From Lonicera japonica (taxonomy: Eukaryota; Streptophyta; Magnoliopsida; Dipsacales; Caprifoliaceae), in contig CM038468.1 in NCBI GenBank assembly GCA_021464415.1, positions 37,312,969 through 37,376,968 on the forward strand: a DNA stretch of 64,000 nucleotides, written 5' to 3'. The translations under genes and the position numbers were made by a program. The stretch's first letter is position 1, and every line of letters begins with the position of its first letter. Under the pieces are notes generated by a model. That model was not told the DNA's origin, did no database searches, and saw nothing but the letters and a program-made list of their open reading frames with translations. Below are positions 10,666-23,165 of the stretch, piece by piece.

Positions 10666-12370
10666 TTTTGAAAGTTTAGAGGGGGAGAGAAAATTATTTT
10701 CATTCCTGAAGAGGAAAAGAAAGGGAAAAAAAAAGTTGAAACTATCATTTTATCGTTAAATAGAAAACATAAGTTTATAAACTAATTCATTAATAAATAT
10801 AAGTACCATAAGAGTTCTAAATTAATTCATAACATGATAAATGCATAATAAAGTATTAAAGAGCCTAGTAAATCCCAATTTGTTCAGTATTTGAATAAAA
10901 ACATAATGATAAGCTTATTTATGATGTATTGATGTAAAATTAATAAATAATAAAACCCACCCATTGTTTCATAGAAAACCATTACCTTGTATTATTTTCT
11001 CAAAATTGCTAGTCGCAAGATTATTAGTCGCCCCTTGAATGGATAACCAAATACGACAATTGCTTTGTCTAAATTTTGAGATAGAAAAATATGTGCATCA
11101 TCAATTAAATGAGATTACACTCTATAAACCATCAACTCTTCATAAATTTCTACTAATAATATTTCCCTCTCTTATTGCTTCAACGACATTATCAAATGCG
11201 GATATGATAATCTCAATATCTTTCTCTGCATAGAAACCTTCTTCTTCTTTCTATTTGAAGGTGTCACCTGAGAAGGATTAGGAGGGGACTTCCAATCAGA
11301 AAAATCATAATGTAATATCATCGTCTAAATCAATATTATTCGTCTCCATTATTTTCTCCCATCAACGTTTCTTTTCCTTGGCTATTTCATCTAGCGATGT
11401 TGTCAGAAATTCGAAAATCGAACAACCGAACTGAACCCATCCGTTACGATCCAAAAAATTTCGAATCGAAAAAAAACTCAAAACCAAAATCGATTGATTA
11501 GAGGCAGTTCGGGTTCAAGGTTCAGGTTACCCGAATAGACTGAAATCAACCGAATCTCTTATAAAAAAAAGGCGTGTAGAGAGGGTTTACTACCTCTACA
11601 TTACCTTTGTTGTTCTTTTCTTTATTTTCTTTTGCCCAATAATTATTATTTCTCCAATGTTTGTGCTAAAAACTGGAAGATATTTTAGACCACACAATCA
11701 AATGATCGGATCAAATAATTTATACAATAAATGCAATAAACCAAAAAAGCCAAGGATGTATAGAAGAAGTTAGCCTCGTATGAAGATACGGGTTAGTCCT
11801 CCTCTGTGAAATAGAGCTAAGAGTTCTGTTTGCTTTGTACTGATAATAAACAAGCAAGTATTACAAACTCACAAAAGTCTCTCTAACTATTTTCTCCTCA
11901 CAATGTTATAATAAGAGTGTTCTCAGGCTACACGAATTATGACTTCTCTATTCTACGAGCTTTATTGAGTGCTCTGAACTTCTATTTATCTCTTGTCTTC
12001 TTACTATTGAATGCTGGATTCTCCTTGTTCTTAGGTTTTTCACGTTGTTGTACTTGTTTTTTTAGATAAGTAAATGCTTCTTGTATATATATATATGTGA
12101 CTAAAAGGAAACGTGTGGCAAGAGCTCCCAGAGCAGGTCTGGGGCCATGCTTTGATTATCACCAACTCTGACCTTGCTACTCCATGAATTCTGATGGATT
12201 AAATGCAATTGGTATGCATTTAATGAAAGTAATGGGAGTTCTACGTGCTCTGCAGGGCAGGTGACAGTCACCCATGCTTTTGCCAACCATTCTAGCATAG
12301 TGGTTAGACGAGAGGGAGCTCAAGAGCTCGCCAAAAGAGCTCTAGAGCCCGAGTTCTGCAATTCGCTATT
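10666..12370. other. AT-rich intergenic sequence, no gene seen
   Basis: No coding domain, RNA gene or clear mobile-element ends were found. A stretch at about 11,410-11,570 contains CCGAAC/GTTCGG-type runs like those in hAT subterminal regions. Short frames here look random. Confidence 0.4.
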
Positions 12371-13499
12371 ACCTCCATCCAGTCCACACCTTAGTATACT
12401 TAGAATATTGTTGCATCAACTTCCTTTCTGTATGCCATCTTCTTGACTTCGACTTCAGACGTGTTATCTCAGTCAATTAAGATTCATCTAAATTTTCAAT
12501 TTCCAATTGTCGATGAGCTAGATCCAGTCTTTGATATGTTATAGTATTTAAACAAAAAATTATCGTTCGAGAATAAAATATTCTTTAGCTGGCAATCTCG
12601 AATTTAGCATAAGGCCTCCATATCACATCCTACAATATTTTCATCAAAAGATTGATAATTTTTTTAAAAACATTAGTTTTGAAAATTAATTTTAAAATTT
12701 TTCATAAAAAGGAATTAATACCTCATTGTGGACATTCAAAAAAATTTGTTTCCATCCCACAGTATAGTGAGCATTTAATGATGGACTAAGGAAAATATTG
12801 ACCAAGGAAGCCCGCCTCACGGGAATAATGCGCTCCAAAAAAAACCTCTTAAAAAAATTTAGTTTTCAATCAGAATAATTATAGTTTTTAGCATTAAGAA
12901 AAAAAACCTATAGAACATACCTCAAAAATCCAACTTTCTCCCTAAAAGTTTCTTAAATTCTTGCCGAGACTTGAGTGTAGCTTTGCAAATACAGTAGCAC
13001 TATATGCAAAGTCATTTAAAGAATTGGCAGTTACGTTTCTCAAAAAATGAAAATACAATATTGGGGCATTAGATTTTTCTTATAATCGAGAAATAGTAAT
13101 GTCCTAATATAAAAAATAATGTACACCATGATATATGGAGTTTATCTTTCATAATCCACTACAATATACTTTGGGACGTTTTGAAATTCCATCTTTATCC
13201 AACTAATACACAATGAAACCGAACAAGAAATTCACACACATACAAATGACAAATTGCTATAAATACTAGAAGCATGCATATTAAGATGGGTAAAAACATG
13301 CCGCAAGGAATAAAACACATTTGAACAATTGGGTACCTTCAAATTTCAAAATATAATAATGAGGTTTACTTTTTATAAAACATAGGTGTAAAAATTGGTT
13401 TTAATGGGTGCTTTTACCAGCACCTAAGTAAAAATGAAACTCAATTTAAAAACAGTTTGCATTACGTTGAGGGTCATTAATATTTTCAATTTGCACATT

Positions 13500-13930
13500 C
13501 ACATTTTCATTAGCGTCTTCTTGAAGATGATGTGAATGAGAAGCATGAAGAAACGGCTGAGAAGAATATCCATGATCCATATCATGAGAAGTCGTCTCTA
13601 AAGAATTCCATGAAAATAAGTACCAAGAGAAGAAGTTTTGGGATAATCTCCATGAAGCTCCTCCTAATGAGGCACAACTTGCTAATGCGGAAGGTAAGGA
13701 AGAACAAAATCGGCAATTAAAACTTAAGTTATCATAAAACCTACAATTATAAATTAAACTTAAAGAATAAGTAAAAAAATTACTTACCTTCAGATGTGTC
13801 TTGAATAAAAATATTGTACTTTCATTCCACTCCTAAATATAGTTAGAATATTGTTGTATCAACTTCCTTTCTATATGCCATCTTCTTGACTTCGACTTCA
13901 GACGTATCAGCACGGTCAATTGAGATTCAT
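13500..13930 (-). pseudogene. unrecognised coding remnant, copy in r1
   Basis: On the minus strand an exon-like stretch ends at a good donor (CTGAAG|GTAAGT, near 13,790). After a short AT-rich intron, an acceptor-like CGCATTAG near 13,682 is followed by CAAGTTGTGCC. The downstream stretch reads HDMDHGYSSQPFLHASHSHH, then LQED, NVQIEN and a stop. The same layout recurs in r2, r3 and r4, so it is inherited coding sequence rather than chance. Stops and frameshifts interrupt it. I do not recognise the family. Confidence 0.45.
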
Positions 13931-14579
13931 TTAAAATTTTAATTCCCAATTGTCGGGGAGCTAGATCGGTCTTTATTAGATTATAGTATCAAAATCAAAA
14001 ACTATCGTTCGAGAATAAAATATTATCTAACTTGCAATCTCGAATCTAGCATAAGGCCTCCATATCACATTTTACAGTATTTTCATCAAAATATTGACAT
14101 TTTTTTTAGAAATCAATTTTAAAAATTTTCATCAAAATGAGATAATACTGTGGACATTCAAAAAGATTTTTTTCCATCCCACATTATGGTTAGTATTTGA
14201 TGATGGACTGTGGAGCCGGCTGCCTCACCCTTTAAAGGATGAAAATTAAGTAGGGATAGGTTTCATATGGGCCAAGAAGTCCGCCTCATGGGAATAATGC
14301 GCTTCAACAAAAACGACTAAAAAAAAAAGAAATTCACACAATACAAAGGACAAATTGCAATGAACACTAGAAGCATGCATATTGAAATGGGTAAAAATAA
14401 GCCGCAAGGAATAAAACATATTTAAAGTACTAGGTTACTTCAAGTTTCAAAATCTAACAATGAGGTTTACTTTTTCTAAAATATGAGTGTAAAAATTGGT
14501 TTTAATGTGTGTTTTTTTCAGCACCTAAGTAAAAATGCAACTTAATTTAGAAACAACTTGCGTTACCTAGAGGGTCATG

Positions 14580-15090
14580 ACTATTTTCAATTTACACATT
14601 CATATTTTTAGTAGGATTTTCTTAAAGATGATGTGAAGAAGAAGCACGAAGAGGCTGCTAAGTATAATCTCCATGATCCATAACATGATTAGTTGTCTCT
14701 GAAAATTTTTCATAATCAGAAGCACCAAGATAAGAAGTCTCGAGAGAATCTTCACGAAGCTCTTCTTTATATTCCACAGTCTCGAGAAAATCTTCATGAA
14801 TCTCCTCTTGAGGAGGCACAACTTGCTGATGCGAAAGGTTAGGAAGAACAAAATATGCAATTAAAACTTAAATTAGCATAAAAACAACAATTTGAAATTA
14901 AACTTCAAGAATAAGTAAAAAAGTTACTTAATTAAAAGGTGTCTTTGAGACAAGTGTTGTACCTGCATTCATCCCACACCTAAATATAGTTAGAATAGTG
15001 TTGCATCATTTTCTTTCTGTATGCCCTTTTCTTGACTTCGACTTCAGGTGTATTATCTCAGTCAATTGAGATTCATCTAAATTTTTAATT
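14580..15090 (-). pseudogene. unrecognised coding remnant, copy in r2
   Basis: Same two-part layout as the r1 copy. The upstream exon-like stretch reads LDESQLTEIIHLKSKSRK (about 15,020-15,080). The downstream stretch has two similar acidic repeats (EEIHEDFLET and KEELREDSLET), then NHVMDHGDY, SSSHHLQE and NVQIEN. It is broken by frameshifts. Function unknown. Confidence 0.45.
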
Positions 15091-15130
15091 TTCAATTGTC
15101 GAGGAGCTAAATTCGGTCTTTGATATCTTA

Positions 15131-15415
15131 GGCTTTGTTTGATTGCAAAGTGGAAAAGAAAAATAAATTGAGTTAGTTTTGATGAAAAGATGGAAATTAA
15201 GTTGAATGATAGAGGTGATATCATCTTGATTTTTAAGTTTTTCCATGAAGAAATTTTCTTTTCTTGGTGGTGAGTAAAAAATTTCCACCAAAAATATTGA
15301 AAGATGGAAGATATACACTCATAAAATGAGTAACATCTCTCACCTTATTTTCTATCTTTTCACACAAACTAACTAAACTTATTTTCCTTTTCCATCTTTG
15401 CAATCAAATGGAGCC
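15131..15415. mobile_element. PIF/Harbinger-like (Tourist) MITE inside r2
   Basis: Terminal inverted repeats of about 37 bp: the left end begins GGCTTTGTTTGATTGCAAAG and the right end, read inward, GGCTCCATTTGATTGCAAAG. It is flanked by TTA on both sides (15,128-15,130 and 15,416-15,418). The sister sub-blocks r1, r3 and r4 lack it and show the joined site (e.g. GATTATAGTATC, GTTATAGTATC), so the insertion is confirmed by paralogous empty sites. 285 bp, no coding capacity. Confidence 0.92.
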
Positions 15416-16211
15416 TTATAGTATCAAAATCAAAAATTATCGTTCGAGAATAAAATATTCTCTAGATTGCAATCTCGAATCTAACATAAGGCCTCCATAT
15501 CACATCTTACAATATTTTCATCAAAATATTGATAATCTTTTTTTAAAACATCAATTTTGAAAATTAATTTTAAAAACTTTTCATAAAAGGGAAATAATAC
15601 CTCATTGTGGACATTCAAAAAAAAAATTTTGCATCCCACATTATGGTGAGCATTTAATGATGGACTGTGGAGGAGGAATCCCACCCCTTGAAGGATGGAA
15701 ATTGAATGGGGATAGGTTCCATATGGACCAAGAAAGCCCGTCTCACGGGAACATTGCACTCCAAAAAAAAACCCTCGAAAAAAAAAAACCAATTACTTTT
15801 CAACCATAATAATTATAGTTTTTAACATTAAGAAAAAAAAAAACCTATAGAACATACATATCCTACTTGCTCCCTTAAAGTTTCTCAACTTGCTCCTTTA
15901 TAAATGAAATTTTAAAATTTACAATCATTTTATAGATTTTAAAATAATAATATATATTTTTTACATTAAAGTATGTTATTATAAAAAAAATTATATTAAA
16001 GTATGTTATTATAAAATTCAATTTAAATGGGCCTTAAAACTATCTCTACGCAAACCTAGCTTGATTCAATTTTATGGAAATTAATGCTCTCTCTCCTCAT
16101 GCACGCCACCTACTCCTTGATAAAGCAAATTTTTTTTTTGACATGACCAGATGAGATTTTGAAATGATCACAGTAGCAGCGTATTAAATGCAGCATACCC
16201 TCCCTCTCTCT

Positions 16212-16405
16212 GTCTCTCTCTCCTTAAAGCAGTCAACTCACAGCAACCCTCCTTCCCTCTGTCTCTCTCTCCTTAAAGCAGTCAACTCACAGCAACCCTC
16301 CTTCCCTCTGTCTCACTCGCGATGAAGCAGTCTTCTCACAGCAGCGGCGAGCCCTCCTTCTCTATTTCTCCTCTAAGCGGTCTCTCACAATAGCGGCGTG
16401 CCCTC
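16212..16405. repeat. 49-bp minisatellite in the array tail
   Basis: Units of about 49 bp start GTCTCTCTCTCCTTAAAGCA and contain CTCACAGCA and CCCTCC. Two copies (16,212 and 16,261) are almost identical. Further units from 16,310 are degenerate. The paralogous tail at about 20,005-20,180 has about three diverged units. Confidence 0.75.
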
Positions 16406-17629
16406 TCTCACTGTCTCCTCGAGATTTTTTTGGCACTTAATATTCCTTTGCATTTACGTTAGGGACTTAGGGTTGCATTAATTGTCACGAATTATTCCTT
16501 CACAAACTCACCGTTGCGGCCTTCTTCTTCCATACAACCCACCGCCGTGCCTTCTTATTCTTTGCACTTATGTTTTGGGGTTATGGTGTCACTAGTTGTG
16601 GATTTCTTTTTTTACTGTAAAAAAAGCCCTAACTTACTGTGAATTTTTTTTTTCTATCACCGTTGGTGTTTTGCTATTTTTTTTCCTTTGAAAAAAGCCT
16701 ATTTCTTTGCTTGTTTTTGCACCGGTTATTGTCTATTTTGAGAAACCGGTGCAATTTTTTTTATAGCATGCACGAATTTGAAAAAAAAACAAAAATACTA
16801 AAAATAAACGAGCATGCGAGAAGGATTAATATTAAAAAAAATTAGTTCGATTTGGTAAAACCAAACATTCGCAGTATAAAAATTGAAACTGTATCGTGTT
16901 GAAGTTGGTTATCGACTTTCGATTACCTATTTTTACCAATTTGGTCCATTTTTTTTTTCATTCGATTTTTCGGTTTTTAGGTATAAAATGCTAGTCTTAA
17001 TTTATTCTACTAATGATTTGTTTATATTTTAGCTAAATGAACATCGCGATAACAATATATATACTAATGGCGGGGTCTATTTTAATCACGCTTGCTATAA
17101 TTTGCACATTTTACGCCATTTTGCTCTTTAATTGCAAGTACAACAGCTTTCCATTTAAAGCCGTTTAAAGAATCGACAGTTAAGTGTCTCAGAAAATTCA
17201 AATACAATATTGGGACAGTAGATTTCTCAGAATCGGGAAATAATAATGTCCCAATATTAAAAATAATGTACACCCTGTTATATGGAGTTTATCTTTCATC
17301 ATCCACTCTAATGTACTTTGGGACGTTTTGAAATTCTGTCATTAATCAACTAATACACAATGAAACCGAACAAGAAATTCACACACATACAAATGACAAA
17401 TTGCTATAAATACTAGAAGCATGCATATTGAAATGGGTAAAAATATGCTGCAAGGAATAAAACACATTTGAACAATTAGGTGCCTTCAAATTTCAAAATC
17501 TAATAATGAGGTTTACTTTTACTAAAAGATAGGTGTAAAAATTGTTTTAATGGGTGCTTTTACTAGCGTCCAAGTAAAAATGCAACTCAATTTAAAAACA
17601 ATTTGCATTACATTGAGGGTCATGAATAT

Positions 17630-18080
17630 TTTCAATTTACACATCCACATTTCCATTAGGGTCTTCTTGAAGATGATGTGAAGGAGAAGCACGAGGAGGC
17701 GGCCAAGAAGAATCTCTATGATCCATATCATGAGAACTCGTCTTTGGAAAATTTCCATGAAGAGAAGCACCAAGAAAAGAATTTTCGGGATAATCTCCAT
17801 GAACCTATAAGGCACAACTTGCTGATACGGAAGGTTAGGAAGAACAAAATACGCAACTAAATCTTAAGTTAACATAAAACCTACAATTATAAATTAAACT
17901 TAAAGAATAAGTAAAAAATTTACTTACCTTCAGAGCTGTCTTGGATAAAAATATTGTACCTATATTCCACTCCTGAATATAGTTAGAATAGTGTTGTATT
18001 AACTTTTTTTCTGTAGGCCATTTTCTTGACTTTGATTTCTAGACGTATTATCTCGGTCAATTGAAATTCATTTAAAATTT
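17630..18080 (-). pseudogene. unrecognised coding remnant, copy in r3
   Basis: This is the counterpart of the r1 copy one array unit further on, with the donor-like site and the short intron retained. The downstream stretch again shows the MDHG and SSSHHLQE landmarks in a shifted frame. Several indels relative to r1 suggest no coding constraint now. Confidence 0.4.
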
Positions 18081-18717
18081 TAATTCTCAATTGTCGGGGA
18101 GCTATATCCGGTCTTTAATAGATTATAGTATAAAAATAAAAAACTATCATTCGAGAATAAAATATTATCTAACTTGCAATCTCGAATCTAGCATAAGCCT
18201 CGATATCGCATCATACATTATTTTCATCAAAATATAGAGATTTATTTTTAGAAATCAATTTTGAAAATAAACTTTAAAAACTTTTTAAAATGATATAATA
18301 TAGTGGACATTCAAAAAGATTTGTTCCCGTCCCACATTATGGTTTGTATTTAATGATGGACTGTAGAGCAGGCTGCCCCTCCCTTTAAAGGACGAAAATT
18401 GAGTGGGGATAGGTTCTATATGAACCAAGAAAGCCCGCCTCACGGAAACAATGCGATCCAACAAAAATGACTCAAAAAAAGAAATTCACACACATACACA
18501 GGACAAATTGCAATGAATACTAAAAGCATGAATACTGAAATGGGTAAAAATAAGTCGCGAGGAATAAAACATATTTGAAGTATTGTGTGACTTCAAGTTT
18601 CAAAATCTAACAATGAAGTTTACTTTTTCTAAAATATGAGCGTAAAAATCGATTTTAATGTGTGCTTTTCCAGCACCCTAGTAAAAATGCAACTTAATTT
18701 AAAACAACTTGCATTAC

Positions 18718-19190
18718 CTAGAGGAATATTTTCAATTTGCACATCCATATTTTCAGTAGGGTTTTCTTAAAGATGATGTCAAGGAGAAGCACGAGGAGCG
18801 GCTGAGAAGAATCTCCATGATCCATAACATGAGAAGAAGTCTCTGGAGAATTTCCACGAAGCTCCTCTTTAGGTTGCACAGTCTCGGGAGAATCTCCACG
18901 AAGCTCCTCTTTAGGTTGCACAACTTGCTGATGCAAAAGGCCAGGAAGAACAAAATCTACAATTAAAATTTAAGTTAGCATAAAAACAACAATTATAAAT
19001 TAAATTTCAAGAATTAGTAAAAAATTTACTTAATTAAGAGGTGTCTTTGAGACAAGTGTTGTACCTCCATTCGTTCCCCACCTGAATATAGTTAGAATAG
19101 TGTTGTATCAACTTTGTTTCTGTAGTCCCTCTTCTTGACTTCAACTTCAGATGTATTATCTTAGTCAATTGGGATTCATCTAAATTTTCA
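18718..19190 (-). pseudogene. unrecognised coding remnant, copy in r4
   Basis: The longest open copy. After an acceptor-like GCATCAG near 18,930 it reads QVVQPKEELRGDSPET, directly followed by VQPKEELRGNSPET. This is a 14-residue tandem duplication seen only here. SSHVMDHGDSSQPLL follows, then the frame is lost before the NVQIEN landmark. No family recognised. Confidence 0.45.
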
Positions 19191-20190
19191 ATATCCAATT
19201 GTCGAGGGGCTAGATCCGATTATTGATATGTTATAGTATCAAAATGAAAAATTATCATTCGAGAATAAAATATTATCTGGCTTGCAATATCGAATCTAGC
19301 ATAAGGCGTCCATATCACATCCTACAATATTTTCATCAAAATATTGATAATTTTTTTAAAACATCAATTCTGAAAATTAATTTCAAAAACTTTTCAGAAA
19401 AAGGAAATAATACCTCATTGTGGACATTCAAAAAAAATTGTTTCCATCCCCCATTATGATGAGCATTTAATGATGGACTGTGGAGGAGGGATCCCAACCC
19501 TTGAACGATGAAAATTGATAGGGGTAGGTTCCATATGGAACAACAAAGCCCTCCTCACAGGAACAATGCGCTCCAAAAAAAACCTTTCGAAAAAAACAAA
19601 CAAAAAAAAAACAATTACATTTCAATCATAATAATTATAGTTTTTAACATTAAAAAAAAAAATATAGAACATACCTATCCAACTTGCTCCCTTAAAGTTT
19701 CTCAACTTGCTCTTTTAAAAGTGAAAATTTAAAATTTACAATCATTTTATGGATTTTAAAATAACAATATATATTTTTTATATTAAAGTATGTTATTATA
19801 AAATTCAATTTAAATGGGCCTTAAAACTATCTCTATGCAGATGTAGTATGATTCAATTTTCTAGAAACTAGTGCTCTTTCTCCTCATGCACGTAACCTAC
19901 TCGTTGATAAAGAAATTTTTCCTTTTATTTTTTTTTGTCATGACTGGATGAGTATTTGAAATGATCACAACAACGACGTATTAAATGCAGCATGCCCTCC
20001 CTCTCTATGTCTCTCTCTCCTCGAAGCAGTCATCTCACAGCAGCCCTCCCCCATCTGTCTCATTCTCCTCGAAGCAGTCTTCTCACAGCAGTGGCGAGCC
20101 CTCCCTCTCTCTTTCTCCTCGAAGGGGTTTATCACAGCAGTGGCGTGCCCTCTCTTTCTCTCTGTTTTCTCGAAGTAGCGGCGTTCCTTC

Positions 20191-20640
20191 CACTACACCA
20201 AAAACAGCTTTTTGTCACACATCTATGGGGCATTTTGTCACGGTCAATGACCGTAACAATAATTGCCACGGTCTTTTTCAATTTTGTCACGGTCAAAGAC
20301 CGTGACTAACCTTCCCACGATCGTTGACCGTAAAAAGTGCGAGATTCATTTTCGAAAATTAATAGTACTGTGTCGTTTTATTTTTTTTCGAGCTTTCTAA
20401 CCTAAAACCCTAGTCCCATTCTTACTCGCCACACTCCCCACACTTTTACGCTTTTCTCTCTTCCTTTTCTCTTTCTCACGTCGCCACAAACCCTAGCCGC
20501 CTTCTTTTTCTCACATCGCCGCCATCTCACATCGCTGCTAGTTCAGAACCACCACCACCACCATCATGAACCGCCACCACAAACCCTAGCCGCCTCTCTC
20601 TTAAAGGTAATTTTCCCTCTATTTGTCATCTTTTTTTTGC
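20191..20640 (+). mobile_element. CACTA-type terminus inserted in the second array tail
   Basis: Begins CACTACACCAAAAACAGC and is followed by repeated short motifs such as GTCACGGTCAATGACCGT and GTCACGGTCAAAGACCGT, the usual subterminal layout of CACTA elements. The paralogous tail near 16,430 lacks this block. No matching opposite terminus was found nearby, so it is a fragment or a solo end. Confidence 0.55.
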
Positions 20641-21745
20641 ATATCCGTTTGACCCTTTCTTCTCACAGCCTCTCCTCTACACTCATCTCTCTGGTACGCC
20701 TCACCTATTCATTCTTTTCTCTCTGTCTGCTCGAGAATTTTTTTACATTTATGTTGTTGGGATTGCATTTATTGTGCCTTAATATTCCTTTGCATTTATG
20801 TTAGGAACTTAGAGTTGAGTTAATTATCTCGAATTATTCCTTTACAAACTCACAGTTGTCGCCTTTTTATTTCATATAACCCACCGTTGTGCTTTCTTAT
20901 TCTTTGCATTTATGTTTTGGTGTTTTGTTATTACCAGTTGTGATTTTTTTTACTGTGAAAAAGCCCTAAAATGTAACCCTAATAATAAACCCTAATTTAC
21001 TGTGAATTTTTTTGTTCTTTTTTCCTGTCACTGTTGGTGTTTTACTTTTTTTTTTACTTTGAAAAAAGCTTATTTCTCTGCTTGTTGCACCAGTTGTTGT
21101 CTGTTTTGAGAAATCGGATCAAATTAGCATTTTTTGTCCTAGAGCAAATTTTTTTATAGCATGCACAAATTTGAAAAAAAAAACGAAAATACTAAAAACA
21201 AATGAGCATGCAAGAAGGAATAATATTAAAAAAATATGTTAGATCTTGTAAAACCAAACATTTGGAGTGTAAAAACCGAAACCGTATCGTGTTGAAGTCG
21301 ATTACCAACTTTCGATTACCGCTTTTTATCAGTTCGATCTGGTTTTGTTTTTTTCCATTTGGTTTTCTGGTTTTTGGGTATAAAATGCTAGTCCTAATTT
21401 ACTCTACTAATGATTTGTTTATATTTCAGCTAAATGGACGTCACGACAACTGCATATACCTTTTTTATCTTCATTGTAGTTGCTATGATTTGCATATTTT
21501 TCACTGTCATTTTGCTCTTTAGTTACTAATACAACAGTGCTCTATGTAAAGTCATTTAATGAATCGACAGTTGCGTCTCTCATAAAATGCAAATACAATA
21601 TTGAGATAATAGATTTCTCTGAATCGGGAAATAGTAATGTCCCAATATTAAAAATAATGTACACCCTGACATATAGAATTTATCTTTCATCATCCATTCC
21701 AATGTATTTCGGGACGTTTTGAAATTCCGTCATTAACCAACTATT

Positions 21746-22684
21746 CTTTAAACTAGCTTTTCTCAGGTTCCTATCATGTTGATCTCAACCAAATAGTTCT
21801 TGACAAAGAACAGAAGCAAAAAAATCCTCACTACTAAGTGGTCGGCCATTAATGGGAAGTCCTAATAAATTATTCAAAATTTTAATTATGCTTAGGTCGA
21901 TTCCATAGATTGGAAGAAACTCCCAATTATATAATCAATTATAATAGTAGGCTGGACAATAGTTGAAGTAAGATAAGAACAAATTTTTGAAAATAAATAA
22001 ATCAAACAAGACTTCAAATTTCATTGTTAAAACATTGATGAAAGATACAATTCAAATATTGGTGATAAAACTAAAGAAATATATACAACAATTAAGGTAA
22101 AATTTGATTACCTTTGAAAAAAGTACTCCCAAAAGATTGAAACTCGTAAAAGCTTAAGGGTTTCCAAAAGACTAATCTGGAAAACAAATACGAACATATA
22201 ATTCACAATCCCAAATCGAATTAGGTGTATTCATAAACGTATGAACAATATTCGAAAGTAGAATGAACATTGCCAAACACTCACAAACTTAACTGTAGAG
22301 TATGGAAGGAATAATATGGTTGGCCTGCTTCATTTTAGGAAATGACGAAATAATGATTTTAGAATCCTATAAAGATATCATGTCCCAAATATTTATTAAC
22401 TTTTGTCATATAGTAATTTCATGAAATTGTTGTGGTTAGTAAAATTTAAAACACTGATGATTGCAAAATATATCATTTAACGAGTGTTTAACAAAAATCA
22501 ATGAATCTACGGTTATATTGGAAGAGAGTGTTGAAGTTTTTTATGAGCAAAACAAATTTCTTCCATCCTTCCTGGCCTGTTCTTAATAGTCTTTCAAAGC
22601 TTATTGTGTCAACCAAATATGGAAAAATACCTAATTATTAAGAGATGAAAATTTGAAATTAAGTAACAAAGAGAAATCATAAAA
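21746..22684. other. AT-rich sequence, nothing recognised
   Basis: No repeat ends, coding domain or RNA gene seen. Confidence 0.4.
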
Positions 22685-23165
22685 TGACAAAAAACTATAT
22701 ATTAAAAAAATGGAACCTTAAACAACATTTGTACAATCCTAGCCATTTAACCCTATAAATCAACCAACAAGTGAGAGTAAGAGATATTGATACTTGAATA
22801 AGAAAAAGATCGATAAAGTGAAACCAGCGAATATAGAGATGAGTTGCAATGGAGTTCGAAAGCTGAGGAGCATAAAGGAGAGAAGATGCACTAATGTGGA
22901 CTAAAGAGAGAGTGACAAAAAACTACATATTAAAAAATGGAACCCTGAATCACATTCGTACAATCCTAGCCATTTAATCCTATAAATCAACCAACAAGTG
23001 AGAGTGAGAGATATTGATACCTAAACAAGAAATAGATCGATATAATGAAATCGGCAACTAGAGAGAGGCACCACCAGCGAGATTGAAAGAGGAGTTACAG
23101 TGGAGTTCGAAAGGTGAAGTGCAGAAAGGAGAGAAGATGTGTTAATGTGTACTAGATAGAAAGTG
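22685..23165. repeat. tandem duplication, period 228 bp
   Basis: TGACAAAAAACTA starts both copies (22,685 and 22,913). They stay aligned through ATCCTAGCCATTTAA, TATAAATCAACCAACAAGTG and GGAGTTCGAAAG. The copies differ by substitutions and small indels. Confidence 0.8.

Larger units (their letters stand above)
12371..21745. repeat. complex tandem array, unit about 4.1 kb, roughly 2.3 units
   Basis: A composite unit is repeated: head (e.g. 12,960-13,220), two sub-blocks of about 1.1 kb, then a tail. Matching anchors lie 4,146-4,147 bp apart: GAAATTCACACACA at 13,227 and 17,373, and the GTACACC block at 13,121 and 17,267. The next head copy, with GTACACC at about 21,659, is 4.39 kb further on. 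The extra length is explained by an inserted CACTA-type terminus, less the Harbinger MITE present only in the first unit. Sub-blocks: partial r0 12,371-12,950; r1 13,225-14,320; r2 14,321-15,900; r3 17,373-18,479; r4 18,480-19,700. Tails run about 15,900-16,900 and 19,700-21,220. The array ends in a partial head at 21,745. Confidence 0.8.

Noticed and set aside
19985..20309. Two overlapping plus-strand frames of about 105 codons, Ser/Leu-rich
   Set aside because: They arise from the 49-bp CT-rich minisatellite and read into a CACTA terminus. Several frames are open at once, as expected of simple repeats.
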